In this document: piece after piece, positions 23,405 to 36,529 of the stretch
How positions within the stretch are numbered: position 1 is the first letter of the stretch
Layout of the letters: every line of letters begins with the position of its first letter
DNA from: Otis tarda
Taxonomy: Eukaryota; Chordata; Aves; Otidiformes; Otididae
Direction: 5' to 3'
Assembly (NCBI GenBank): GCA_026413225.1
Contig: CM048552.1
Location: forward strand, 204,551,553 to 204,615,552
DNA: 64,000 nucleotides
Translations under genes and position numbers: made by a program
The notes under the pieces: generated by a model
What the model was told of the DNA's origin: nothing
The model's database searches: none
Seen by the model: the letters and a program-made list of their open reading frames with translations, nothing else

Positions 23405-26400
23405 GTTAGTACTGGCTTTTTCAGTCTTACTGCGAAACAGTTTGGGAATGACTTTTTGTTATGAGCAGTAGTCTGGAATATTTCACAATAGTTGTTGGTG
23501 TGCTTGACCCTGAGCAGGCACCAGGGATTGTGCAGCAGTGCTGAATGAGTGGGCTGAAAGTGTGTCAAAAGCAGATCTAGGAGATCAAATGCATTGCAAG
23601 TTATTGGAGAGGTTTAATTTTAGTGGTATTTAGTACTGCTTATGGAAGTGAATCATCAGAAGAAGGTGAGCTTTGGAGACAAAATGTTTCAGGCAGTGGA
23701 GTGGAAGTAAAATCATTGGGAACAACAGAAGCTGACAGAGTCATTGAGGGTGCTATCACTTGCAGAGCAAGATGGGATGAGAGCAGTAACGTTGAGCAGG
23801 TCTTAAAAGCAGAAAAATCACATCATGTGTTTGGCAAAGGACCGTGGGGAAGGGACATTAAGAGGAAGCAGGAAAATCATGGAGTAGCTCTCAGGCAGTA
23901 GTACGTATTAGAAGAGCTGCTGTTAAACACTGCAAGTGGTTCATGGAGGTCCTGGGGGAGGAAACTGTTTTCATCAGTATGAAAGATAATGGGATCTTAT
24001 GAATATTTTCCTTTGTTTGAAATGATTAATAAATCTTCATTGTCCTTTTGAAAGACAAAATTAAATGTGGAGTCTATGTCATATGGATACCTAGAATTTA
24101 AATGAAATGTCTCAGCCTAAAAATGTTTTTTTTCATGTAAGTAATGTTACTCATCAGTGAAATTACTGTTAAGGTTTTGTATTTCCACTTTTTTTTTTGT
24201 GCAGAAGCTTACCCTTTCACCTCTTCCTTCTTGTCCTTTTGGTTTTGAAGAATACTTATGGATAAGGGAATTGGAGTATTTTGGAGAGTACCAAAATCAA
24301 TAGCACAAAAAGTGCTGTCAAATGCATTTTGTTGTTATGACAAAAATTGTTGGTTTGTTTCTTATACAAAAGTGGGGTTTGGAACACCAGTCTGTTGCTT
24401 TGAAAGAAGTGTGTGGGGATAAATATGTATAGAAATATACAATGTATGTTTTAACAAATCCCTACGTCTGCGTGGGAGAGATGGAGAAGGCATCAAGTGT
24501 CTTCTGTTCTTTCTCCCAAATACCTAATATGAAGTTGTTTTGTTAAATTGCCAGGACTGCATCGTTTCAGGAAAAGTTCAGTGTTTCAGTCCCGCTCATG
24601 TTCCCTTGAATGACACAGGTTTTGGGAGGATTTTGCAGCTGTATCAAGGTTCAGGTTTTTAATTGAAAAAGCAAATGAAATACCTCATCATAAAGACAGG
24701 CTATGCAGACAATATATTTATAATGGCTCAAGTCTGGGTTTCTTCCAGGCACTCTTATTTCCAGCACTGGGTTCACAGAAGGGTGAAAGGAATTGCTGCT
24801 TGTTTTTATTCATTAGTTCTTTTAAAGATTTCCACAGAAAATTCAGTGCTCTCTAGGTGGAACTTAGTGTGACTCAAATAGTCAAGACTCAAAAAGTCTG
24901 TTGCTTTTGGCCAGTGTGTGTAATATAAAAGAGGGAAAAAGATATATTTGCAATATGTTTTACTAAAGCAATATGTTTTGCCTCTTCTCCCAACGTTTTT
25001 TTTTTTATGGTCGTGGGAGACTATCCGATATGTCTCTTGGAGGGGAAAAGGTTTATGAAAAGTATGTTTTTGTCTTGATCTTATCTGTAAGCCTTAGAGA
25101 CTGTGTTTGCAGCAGCAACTTGGGATGAGAAACAGCAAGGAGAGTTGGCCATAGTGCTGCTGAAAGTCTGCTAGGACACTGGGCTTGGACTGCTGGGGAA
25201 CAGAAGATTTAGACATAGCTACAAGAGGTGGATGTGGTCATCCTGGTTTTGCAGGAATTTATGCAGGGTCTTTTCGTTAATTTGGGAGCAACTGGAAGAA
25301 GCACGTGTGTGTGACATTGTGTGTCTGTATGTGTGTAATACATACCGAGAAGGCAGCTGATGAAGGGACAATAAAGAAACTTGTTTCTACGTGGTGCCCA
25401 GTTCTTACTCTTTATATTTACCAGTTCACTCCAGGATTTATTGACCTCCTTCAAAAGTTGCTCCCAGCTGCACACTGTCAACTTCATCTTTTTCCCCCGT
25501 CTCATGTTGTTTTAGACAAGCCACTCAGGATGCTCCTGAAGAGGTGCGTAACCGTGATTTCAGAAGGGAGCTGGAGGAGAGAGAACGCGTTGCTGCAAGA
25601 GAAAAGAATAGAGACAGACCAACCAGAGGTAAAAACAAAGAAACAAAAAATCTTAGTATCGTTGTGTGGCATTGCTCTTGCACAAATCTCTGTGTTGTAA
25701 GAACTTTGCAGGTTACAGACAGCATGTCATGAGAGTAGAATTCAGGATATTGGTCTGATAGTTCGGAGCTGTTGACCTGCAAGGGAATGTCCACTTGCTT
25801 TCATGCTGGCTTCGTGCTAGCAAAAATCTAGGCCAGCCAGTAGAAAAGTACAGGCCATCATGCAGGCCAGCTGATACAGTGTGATTGTAATGAATTGGCA
25901 ACCAGTAAAGGGCTTTTTTTGTACTTGGACAAGCGGGACAGGAAGGAGAAGGGGAATGACTCATCTTCTAGCCTCACAGTACCGGTGTAACAATAAAGCC
26001 GTTTTTGAAGTGTGTGATTCTGTTCAGGTAGGTGATAATTAAAATGAAAATCAAAGGGCTTTTTGATAAATACTCATTTTTAATATTAACGCTTGATAGA
26101 ATTTAGGTACTTCAGTTTTAGGTGTGAAGGTATTGGGAGACTTCCAAATTCACAGACAAAAGCAGATGTAGTTTGGACCAAACTAAACAACCGTAACGCT
26201 TTGGGGTGGTCCTCAATGGGAACCCTCCAACCGGATATATAGGATAAGGATATTTCTACACGGCTCTTTCTCCTGCTGTTCGTTCTTCTTGAAATGATGA
26301 ATTAAAAAAACCTTCGGAGGCCAATTTGTAAGTTTGAGGATGTTATTGCTTCCCTTGAGGATATACATGCAGGGGAGGAAATAGCGTGGGCATTAAGATT

Positions 26401-29400
26401 GAGAAATGAGGAAGAATTAAGCATAAGCTTGTATCTCTTACTCTAATGCAAGACAAGTTGTTTGTGAAGGTTTTTGCTTTCTGACATAAGATGCTGTTAA
26501 AGGAAGTGAGTTAGTCACTTTTTTTTTTTTAAATCTTGTGCCATAGAACACACAACATCATCCTCTGTGTCTAAGAAGCCTCGGCTAGACCAGATTCCTG
26601 CAGCAAATCTTGATGCAGATGATCCACTTACTGATGTATGTATCTTTTTCTGTCTTCTTTCCTTTCATTGTCAGGATTTTCTGTTAATAGAGTATGCACT
26701 CTTATTTTAGATCTGCTAAATATTTAAGACGGGTTCCAACGTATTTTCCTTTTACAGTTACTCCACTGTGGTGGAAGTCCAGAGTGGTTCAGAGGATTCT
26801 GGTCCACGCTGCAGTGGTATACTTAGAAAGCACACAAAAACTAGGGAACTGAAAATACCGCTTAAAGTATGGGGAGTGGGTAACTTTTTAGTTTCAGTCA
26901 ACTACTGTGTTAGTTAGCATTCCGCTAAGGGAGAACTGCTGAGATACACTGTCTGCATGAGGAATGGGTTCTTGGTCTTGGCTCGTCTCCTCATGCTGGT
27001 GCGTAGGAGTTAGGTCTAAGGCTTGACAATAAGCTGCGGGTTTTTTTAATCCTGTTATATTTGGGCCCAGCAATATTGGATGGGGTGTTCAGGCACACTA
27101 TTCTAATGACTTGAATTACAATGATTAGCAAGTGATTGAGGACAGTTGTTGTCTAGAATCTGTCAGCTACATAGCATTTGAATTATAAAAAATTAATTGC
27201 AGTCACCCAAAAATCACAAACGTATTTTTGTCTTGACTTCACTGTACAAGAGCAAATAAACCGGTTGTATTTGCTGCAGCAAACTGCAGCCTTAGGTGGG
27301 CAGACCAGGACTGTTCTGGGGGCTTTTTGTGATTTTTTTTTTTTTTTTTTTTTTTAAAAGAGAAGCATGTCCTTTCAATAACCTTCAGAACTAAAAGCTG
27401 GTTTTGTTAAATGAAATGAACGAGCTGTTTCTTGTCTCCATTTGTTGCTATTAGGAAGATGATGAAGATGAGGACTTGGAAGATAGTGATGATGATGACA
27501 CTGCAGCTCTTCTGGCTGAACTTGAAAAAATCAAGAAAGAACGAGCTGAAGAACAGGCTCGAAAGGTGAAACCTCATCTATTAAAGGGGTCTGTTTTTTG
27601 CAAACTGGTGTTTATTAAAACTGATGTGCCTTAAGTACTTACGATGAGTGAGAACTGGTAAACAAAGTAAGTGCCCTTCAGCTCTTCTCAAGTGGAGTCT
27701 GATGGAGTTGGTTTTCTATCTAACTGTTGTCAAGAGTTTTTTCTTCAGTAGACATACTGAACATTTTACTCACTGAAACATTTTATTCACTTTCCCAACA
27801 CTTTGTAAAGGCGTTGAGTCGAGATAATCTTGCTTTTGTCAATCTTCTATGAAGGCAAGTATACCAAACCATGAAGTGGCGTAAGTGAGCTACCTGTTTT
27901 CCAGTGCAATTTCCTGTGTTAATTAGCTTCTATAAAACAGGAAATACCTTTTTTTTTTTTTCAGATCTGTATGGATTTTTCTCTTTGCCTAGTAATTGAA
28001 GTTATACATATAGATTAAACAGCATAACTTGTCACATTTCAGTGTAGCAAGCTTGCGTTAGGAAAATAACAGTAGTAAATTGCAGCATAGACTAACAAGT
28101 GCACGCTTGTATGTTCCTGTGCAGAAAGCAGGAATGTTATGATCTCTATGAAATTCTTCTGTTGTCACTAGAGGGTGCTAAAAGCTCTGGAGTATTTAGT
28201 ACAGCACTTGTTTCATTTTGCTCTCTCTTAACTGGTGTTATTTTTAACCTTCATGGATGTTCTTCCCCCAGAAGCAGGGTTTATAATGTCCAGTGCTACG
28301 TGCATACTGAGTACATGCACACTTATCTGAAATGAATGAATTTGTTTCTTCCTAAAAATTAGTATGAGTTATTTATTTGAAATAGTGGACGCTACTGTGC
28401 ACTCACTACCTACTCTGTTCATTCTTTCACTGGTTGGTGGCTGACAGACTCTTTTAAAAATTGTTGTCTTCAGAAAATAGTGGGTGCTCTGCAGGTACTT
28501 GGAATTTTATTTTCCTGGGGTTTTTTGAAAGTAGGAAACGAAGACTATATTGATTGGAAAAGTGAAAACTAAGGTGGGGCACAGCCTTGAAAAGAGTCTT
28601 TGGGAGTAAGAGTCTCCTTAGAAAAGATCGCTTATGTATATTTGCCTTAGGGGTGCAGTCTCGTTAGATGATGCCTTGTTTTATATGGCTTTGAAATAAG
28701 GCATTACTGGCAAAGCATTTTATATCCATTTTATATAAATCCATTTTTCCTTCAGATATGTGGGATTTTATATTATGTATTGCAAACCGTAATGTAAACC
28801 TAATTTTGTAAGTAACCCTACATGAGTCGTCCATCTGACTTCAGGGTGACATCTCACATAGTCTGAATTGTGTAGTCGCTATTAGTCCTAATCCGCATAC
28901 AGGCATGATTTGTCTGCTGAAATGGTGCTGCCTGTAGCGTGGGTAAAGCAGTGGCAAGGCAGAGGAAACTGCAGAGTGAATGCCTCTTCACTCTTCTACA
29001 CATCATTCTCGAATCACTTTGCTGTTATACAGACAGATTAACGTGTCTCTGCATTTTCGTGGAACATGCCAGGGTTCTTCTGTGACAACAAGAATTTCAT
29101 AGAGAGCACAATGATCTGAAAAAAAAAAAAACAACCCCAGATTCTCATCTTTTGTTTCTAACTGGTATCTCACCAGAGATGGATTTTAAAAGAAGCAGTT
29201 CTCCTTTTACGGCAACTTAGATACTGGGCACCAAAGTGAGGGGTGAAAACAGTCAACAAAAATAAAGTTTACTTTAAATGAAGTCTCAGAAATAATTGGA
29301 CTACCATTTTAATAAAATAACTAAAATATCAGGAAAAAAATTACACATAGAACAAGTTTTGGATATATTACTGTATTCTAACCACTTCATGGTTCTGTCA

Positions 29401-32400
29401 ACAGACTTAAAGTTTTTGGTTTGTTTTCTTACAGTTTTATTTCACCAAGTTTTTCTCTATAACTGAATATATTACTTTGCCAGTGGTCCAAATAGATCAT
29501 AGCTCTTGTCCTGTGTTCTGGCCATGGCACAGACTTTGAAATAAAACATTAGAAAATGAATTTTGATAGATATTAACCTTTTAACTTAAATTCTGAGGGT
29601 GTAACTAAAACTAGAACATCAAATCAGTGATTAAGAAGGAATTTCAATAAAGAGGCAAAAGCAGATGGTAGAGTATGTTTCTTCACTAAATGTTTGAGAC
29701 ATACTAGCAATACTTACCCTTGCCAAGGACTAACGATAATGTGCCATCCCTTGTGGGCAAAATGACAGCAAATCTGCATTCAGACACTGCAGTTGTGATT
29801 ACTTTGTACTTTTATTTTTTGAAGTTTCAATCAGTTATTTGAATCACTGTGCTGCGTTGAGTTAGTAATTTGCATAGGTTCAGATAACTGAGGTGAATCT
29901 CTGCTTTGTTAAGTTTCGTTCCCTGCTGCTAAAGGCAGTGCTGTCATAGTTTGTCATTCAAAAATTAGCATTTAAATAATGTTATGTGGGGTTTGTTGGT
30001 TTTTTGGTTTTTTTTTTTTTTCTTCTTCTAGCCTTCAATGAAATGTGGGTATTTTAGGTTTTCCATCAGCTACTCAACATCTTTAAAGACTGAACGGGAT
30101 ATCTTACTTTAATACAAGGGAGTCATTTCAGGAATTTCAGCATTTTCTGTAAAAGTAATCTTGCTCTGGGCAAAGGGGAGGAACTATTCTAAAAAAAAAA
30201 ATAACCATGGTAACAATAATGTTTTTCTTTCCTCTGTGGTCAGAAACAAATATGCCAAGGGACTGTTATTCTTACAGCAAGATAAGGAATAGTTGTTTAG
30301 TTAAGGTTAATATAGTTTTGTCTGCTTTTTTTTTTTTTTTTTTTTTTTTTTCCCCTCCAACTGTGATGCCACATGGTGAGTTCAGTGGTACAGTGGAGGC
30401 TTGCAGTGTCTCCACCTGCTTCCTCGGGGTATGGGACTACCTCTGCCAGTCCATTCTTGTTCCCCACACCATAATATTCCGGTTCTATTGCCTCTGCTTC
30501 TGACACAGTGGTTGGTGTCTGATTCATCTGTGCAGACAGTTGGTGCAACACGCTGCCATTGAAAAGCACAGCACTGCAGTCTGTAGTGATGGAATAATCT
30601 GTAGCATGGTTTTTTGCTAAAACAGCTTAGGAAAGGGGTTGTATGCCTTATCTCGCTGAGGAAAGGCAGGCAAAGAGGCATTATTTTAGAAAAGGTGGAG
30701 TGAGAGTGAATAAAGATATATTATTTTTCCCTCTTAGGCTTTTCTTCTATTGTGGGTTTGTTGTATCCATAGTGTTTTAGCTTAATAAACCTTTGTTCTA
30801 CCACACAAAAGAACAATGTAGGCTTTGGGGCTACCCAGGCCACTTATTTCTGAACAGCTGTGCTCGATGGTGCCTCAGAGGTGTGAAGCTCAGGCAGCTA
30901 TGAGGGTTATGTCTGGTCTGTTTGATTTGATACAACCCTTGCTCCATCGCCTGGAGCGTCCCGCCTTTCAGTGGAGGAGTGGGCAATGGAAGATTTATGT
31001 GGAAAATTCTGAAACATAACGAAAACCTAATTTGGCTGGAGATGAGGGATTCTGCAGCTCTGGCCAAAATGTATAACTTAGCTTAAGTGTAAATGTCAGC
31101 TTTACACCACTGTGAGTTACACCTACTATTTACTCCATGTCACGTCTCCAAGATACAGAACTTGGTAAAGTAGCTTTTTTTAAAAATCTTGAATACCTTC
31201 TTTGGGAGGTTTTGGTAAAGCTAAGTAATACAAAAAATCTTCAAGACTAATTTTGAGAATTAACCTGCTTCCTGAAACTTGTAGCAAATATATTGAAATG
31301 TCATCCAACCTAGAACAACGTTGAATTACTGAATTCCATAAATAAACTACCATGTACCCCAGATCTTTGTAAAGTGACTAAAACTGGTGATGCCTCACTC
31401 AACAGATCTGTTCTCTGTTTGCTTTCAGACTCTAATCTATTGATCTTTAATGACAAAGATAAGCTTATGCAGTTTGTTACTGTTTCTGATTGTGCTGCCT
31501 CTGCGGGTCTAAAAGACAGCGGAGTTCCGTTGGTGAACAGAGCTGAGAAACAGCAAACGGCCACACAAGTACCGAGGGGCTCTGCAGCATCTTACAGGTG
31601 ATAGGGAAAAATCAAGCTTTGAAAATAAGATTCATGGGCGTTTTCTGTAACTGTTGTCACTATAAAAGAATGTTTGACAGCTTCTGTTAGCGTTGTGTTC
31701 ATAATAGTTTTTAGTAATTTAATAGGTGCGTAAGTAAAATGTAGTAACTTGACATTCCCAAGACTTTCTCTACCTTTTCTTTTGATTACAGTGCAGTTTT
31801 TGCTAATCTCCAGTCCTCTGGAACTGTAGTTGACTTCAGTCAATGTAGTTTTTTGCTAGCAGTTAGCAGATTAGGACAGAATTCAGTTGAGCTTGAAGTG
31901 CCAAGTTGTTGGGGTCAGTGGACAAGTTCTATGTCCCAGCTTCCATGGTGGTGCAGTGAAGGTGCAGTCCGTGGAGCCTGGAGTGTGGTGGATCTCCTGT
32001 GTGTGTAATTTAGTGTGAGCATAAGAGTCATCTTGATTCCTTGTATTCTCTAGATCTCTGCTGAGATGCCTTCAAGCAGATACCTCGATGTAGGTGTCCT
32101 TGTCTGGAGCTAAATCCTGCTCTTAGTCTTATACCAGTGCTTGTAGTGTAATACTTCTTAAAAGTGTTATTGCAGTTTTTATTTTCTTTGGGTTTTTTTT
32201 TAATCACCACGTTTTGTGACTTCAGTCTGATAATGCTTTTCTTTGTAACCAGAAAGTGAACTGTCAGGCTAATTGAGGCTGGTTATGTAAAGCAGATAAA
32301 AGTTAGGATGATGTCTAACATGCCTTTTAAAAAACTATTATAGAAAAATTAAATGTACATCTGTGTGTAATAAGAACACTGGGCTAATTACTACCCTATG

Positions 32401-35400
32401 CATATTTTTCATGATTCTTAATATTGACTTGATTTTCTAGTGATTCGAATGACCGAGTGCTTTTCACTTCTCTTCATGCATGGTAGAGAATGCTGGAACA
32501 ATCAGCTTTTTAGGGGCTGTTGAGATTGAATTTGAAATGAGGGAAGAGAGAGGAGAAGAACTGCAATTTCCCCCCAAAAGATGCTGACTGATTGCAGTGG
32601 GCTTTGGACTGTTGAATAAACACTCTGTGTGGAGTGCATTGTATTTCTGCATTTGTCACTGGTGTGTGGATGCATTTTCATGCATCTAAAACCAAAAAAC
32701 CAACCAAACAAAACAACGACACCCAAAAAAAACCCCCAAACAAACAAACAGAAAGCCCTAGCATAAGACATTTTTGTGTATCACAGATTAAGTGCTACAT
32801 GATGCACAGGTTCATTAACTTTGTCACAGACGAGGTTAATGTCTTAGAAATTTGCGGGTCTAATGTGCCATGCTCTGTGCCATGCTCTGCATGCCACCTT
32901 GAGCGGACTTCCCCTCAAGGTGGGGAAACTGCTCTAAAATGGAAAACTGCTATGTCTGTTTGCATATACAGGAATTGGAAGAAGTTCTCTCTCCTGAAGC
33001 ATCTGTCAACAGGGGAATGTTAATTTCTTACAATGCTCTCATTGGTGCTACCTTCTCTTGAGTGTAGTCCAGTATGAGTTTTTGGGTTGTAGCATTCTTA
33101 TTTGCTTTTTTTATTACTTCATATTTGGTTTTTTTTTGTCTCAGACTTCTTGCTTTTTTCCAAGTCTGATTTTTAATGGAGCATCAGAGGTTAAACTTAA
33201 TGAGGCAGAGCCCACCTCATTTTGGAGAACACAGAGAACACTTCACATGCTTGCATCCTATTGTGAATTTGCCTAATGAGCTTAAACAGAATCTGATCAC
33301 CTCTCTGGGAGGTACCTGAAAATTGGTACTGATTTTTTTTCGCTTGTACCAGTATCTTAAATTTTGCTTGATTTGCAATTAGTGCTTTGCATGCATGTGC
33401 TGTAACAGTAGTCTGAGAGCTGCTTGACTTCTGGTGGGAACATGACGCAGACTGCAGTAAATGGGATTTCACTCCTGTTGGCTCCTCCGTGTTACGGGGA
33501 AAGAAAGTGGTAAATCAGAGGTTGGCATACTGTGCAGAAGAAGCTGCGTGCATTTCTTATCTGTAATCTGCAGAGGAAAGAAAGGTATAGTTTGAATTTG
33601 TATGGCTAATATGCAGGAAAATGCTGTTCCATATCAAATATTTTTGCTCTCTCCATTTCCTTATTTACTGGAGTGGTAATAACTGAAATTGGAATGCAAA
33701 ACTTTAATTTATTTGTGTTAATAACTTTTAGCTGCTGTGGTTTGTGTTAAAGCTCCACGGATACAGCAGCAAGGGCAAGTTTTGCCCACGCACATGTTCT
33801 TAATAAGGACATTATGGGGCTATGCCGTGCTTTTAAGCAATATGCCCTTTTGGGGAGCTTTCTCGTCTCACTGGCAATTAATTGCAGCTGGTTCTAGACT
33901 TTATTTGTGAGAAGCAGTGTAATGGTAGGTGTGTTTTTCTAAGTAAAACTTGAGTAGGTTTTGAAAAGTAAGATCTTTACCAGTGATCCTGCATCATCTG
34001 GTATTCATACGTATGTTAAGTTGATATTGTTCCTAAGAGGGTTGAGGTGTTTTATAGGAATATTGCATATACCTGATCAGTCCACTTGAAAAATGTTATG
34101 AATTGTAGATAGCTTTAGTAATATATCACTTAGTATTGATTAAATGTTTGAAGCTAGAGAACTCTGGCTAGCATCAGTGTTCAAGTTTAGCACTTAAGCC
34201 TTGTAAATGCTATCATTAAGAAAAACATTTCCTCTTTTGGGATCCTGTAGCAGCCCTCAGCCATGAATTTTCTGCAGTTTGGACAAAAACACCCAAACTT
34301 ATGATCTCTTTTTGTTTAGTTTATATCACTTTTAAAAGCTGTGGTTTGAGTCTCCTACAGTGCTAATGAGACTTCAGTGCATTCTTAAAGTCGAGTGTCT
34401 TCAGACCATACTTAAGTATACAGGGAGCAGAAGACCTAGTTAGTCATCCAAATTAAAGAATTTTTAATTTTTTTTTTCCTTCTGGTACATTCATCAAAGA
34501 GCAGTCCTTGTAATACATTTGAAAGGTTGTGGAAAAATATGTTGATGTAAAATGAATATTACTTATTCGTTTTGAAGTCTGTGAACATTTAAGTCACTAA
34601 ATGTATTAATACAGTTTGGAAGCGTGGGCCGTGAAGTCTACTTTGTGTTGCCTGTAGTGCAGTGCTTCACTTAGACTTGAGTTACATGCTTTTGACAGTA
34701 CAAGAAGAAAAATTTTCTGCTTCTTAATATTGGAACTCTTAAATAGTCTTATGACAGCCACTGCTCAGTTTCATCTTAAATTTCTCAATATTCTTTTTAA
34801 CTGGTCCCTAGGGAAGTTGTAGTTGTAAAACCCGAGCAGATTGCTGAAGATGATGGAGAAGTTTCAACATGCTGTAAGGTTTCTTCCACCTAATGAGTAT
34901 TGTATAATGTATTCTCTTTTCTCATGAGGATAAAGAAATTTTTTTAATCTGTATACAGTTTTTAATGTAATAAGTATGTAAATGGTAAAGCGAGAATCTA
35001 ACTGAGTATTTGGTGGAACATCAGAGGTAAGTGGAGCAGATATGAGTGTTATGTTGACAATTTTTTGGCAATGTTAAACTCTTTAGAGTATCTCTGCTTC
35101 TATCCTTATTCCTTATTCTACTCATATGTGTGTCAAACGCTCTGAAAAGTCTGAGATAGGAATTAAAGCTCTATCTTTGTGGGTGTTCACAGATAAGTAA
35201 TGTTTATCTCTGCCAACTAGATGAGAAAAATGGCCCAGAAAAGTAATATATCCATTTCTGGTTCTCAGGAACAAGAGCAAAAGGCTGAAGAAGAAAGAAT
35301 TCGGATGGAGAATATTCTGAGTGGTAACCCACTGCTGAACCTTACCGGCCCTGCACAGCCTCAAGCAAACTTCAAAGTGAAGAGGAGGTACTGTGCAGTC

Positions 35401-36208
35401 TGCGCTGTAATATCCGTCCCTTTGCTCCCTCTCGTTACTCAGTCTGAAAGCGTCCTCGCTGCTGTTGATTTTTATTTCCTTTCACAGATCTTGTCCCAAG
35501 CAGTGTAGTGTAGAATTGGGATACTGATACATGCAGTGCTTGTCTTTTGCATTTCTGCGAACAAATCATCCTGTTACTTTGTGTTTAAAAAAGAGAGAGA
35601 GACTGAGAATTGTGTTTGTCTGACATTGTTCATAATGATAAAAAAAGTAACAGGACCCAAAGTTCCTCAAGAAATTTGATGTTATGCTCTCTTTTAAAAT
35701 CTAGCTGGTTTGGGGTTTTTGTTCCTTTGGGATTTTTTTTTAGTGTAACTAGAATTACAATTCTTGTTTGCAGATATTCCAGTTACTGTTGTGTTTGTCA
35801 AAATTGTGGCAGATTAGATTAGTGTTTTCTGCTCTGTTCAAATGATCTGTAAAGACAGTAACCTTTGATCTACTGATATTCATCTCACTTCTGACTCCGG
35901 AGCATGTAGGAGATGGCTTGGATTTGAAAAATAGACCTTTTTTTCTTAGACTAAACTCTAATCCTAATGACAAGCTGATCTTAGTACATTTAAATAGGAG
36001 GGCCAAACCTCGTTTATATATTTTTGTGAATTGCACCTATAATGCAAACTTACTGAAGTTAAAAAATTTTGTTTTCAGATGGGACGATGATGTTGTCTTC
36101 AAGAATTGTGCCAAGGGGATAGACGAGTCAAAAAAGGACAAAAGATTTGTGAATGATACACTGCGATCAGAATTTCACAAGAAGTTCATGGAAAAATATA
36201 TCAAGTAG
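23274..36208 (+). CDS. CWC15: CWC15 spliceosome-associated protein (complete, six coding exons)
   Basis: CWC15 is a nuclear component of the PRP19/CDC5L-associated spliceosome and is needed for pre-mRNA splicing. Coding segments are 23274-23404, 25516-25628, 26547-26635, 27455-27565, 35269-35387 and 36079-36208. They total 693 bases, giving 230 residues, close to the 229 of the human protein. All introns are GT-AG and the phases join cleanly (2, 1, 0, 0, 2). The protein begins [20 protein letters not shown], the invariant family N-terminus. It has a basic arginine-rich stretch ([13 protein letters not shown]) around residues 55-67, and an acidic run ([15 protein letters not shown]) from residue 112. 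A charged probable helix [19 protein letters not shown] follows, and the C-terminus ends [11 protein letters not shown]. The start has A at -3 and matches the family start. No frameshift or missing segment was seen. Intron 5 (27566-35268) is the longest, at 7.7 kb. Confidence 0.98.
25516..25628 (+). CDS. CWC15: CWC15 exon 3
   Basis: It follows acceptor TGTTTTAG and completes the split arginine codon, then encodes [20 protein letters not shown] and on to NRDRPTR. The donor is GAG/GTAAAA at 25628/25629. Confidence 0.96.
26547..26635 (+). CDS. CWC15: CWC15 exon 4
   Basis: A long T-rich tract and acceptor CCATAG precede it. It encodes the serine-rich [18 protein letters not shown] segment, a likely nuclear-localisation region (KKPR), and ends DADDPLTD. 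The donor is GAT/GTATGT. Confidence 0.96.
27455..27565 (+). CDS. CWC15: CWC15 exon 5
   Basis: This exon of exactly 37 codons encodes the acidic [15 protein letters not shown] run and the following charged helix to QARK. The acceptor is GCTATTAG and the donor AAG/GTGAAA. Both flanking introns are phase 0, so skipping it would keep the frame. Confidence 0.96.
30326..30351. repeat. Poly-T tract of 26 in CWC15 intron 5
   Basis: A run of 26 T lies inside intron 5. On the minus strand it reads as a poly(A) tail directly after GTTGGAGGGG, which could mark the end of a minus-strand retro-insertion. No parent gene was recognised. Confidence 0.9.
31429..31597 (+). other. Possible alternative exon in CWC15 intron 5
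   Basis: A strong acceptor (TTTGCTTTCAG ending at 31428) and a good donor (CTTACAG then GTGATA) flank 169 bases. One reading frame is open through the whole segment, encoding [15 protein letters not shown] and on to GSAASYR. The surrounding CWC15 intron is phase 0, and in that frame the segment reads TGA as its fifth codon, so inclusion would truncate CWC15. The open frame resembles no family I know. It may be a chance splice-site pair. Confidence 0.3.
35269..35387 (+). CDS. CWC15: CWC15 exon 6
   Basis: After acceptor GGTTCTCAG it encodes [20 protein letters not shown] and then [19 protein letters not shown] plus two bases of a split arginine codon. The donor is GAG/GTACTG at 35387/35388. 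Confidence 0.96.
36079..36208 (+). CDS. CWC15: CWC15 exon 7, last coding segment
   Basis: After acceptor TTTTCAG it encodes the conserved [20 protein letters not shown] block and the C-terminus, with stop codon TAG at 36206-36208. Confidence 0.97.
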
Positions 36209-36522
36209 TACAGTTTTATGTGCGGTGGTGCTGAAGGACTTGGAAGGTCATGGTTGTTCCCTCCCTCTCCCTCAGTATTCAAGGCTGAATACTTGGTCAT
36301 GAATTCCCAAATCCTTTTCCAAGACCATCAACAGCTTCATAATTAATAATTGCTATGTATCTGGAGTTTTTATTCCTTGAGTATGTTTTCCTTTCAGTTT
36401 GAATTAAATCAGTTTGTGTTTCATGAATGTTTTTGTGTTCATGTGTGTTTACTTTTACTGACCTTCTTGTAAATGGTAGAAGAGAGAAGCTGGTTTGCAA
36501 TAAATACTTCAAATTGTTTAAA
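36209..36522 (+). other. CWC15: CWC15 3' UTR with poly(A) signal
   Basis: The 3' UTR follows the stop directly. A canonical AATAAA lies at 36499-36504, followed by a GT-rich stretch (TGTATTTGTAGTGATGGTGG from 36541) suited to cleavage near 36520. Longer alternative ends cannot be ruled out. Confidence 0.8.
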
Positions 36523-36529
36523 TTGCTTT

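Noticed and set aside
23609-23901. Open frame in CWC15 intron 2
   Set aside because: It lies just downstream of the exon 2 donor, with no homology and no matching splice sites. Retention would not continue the CWC15 frame usefully.
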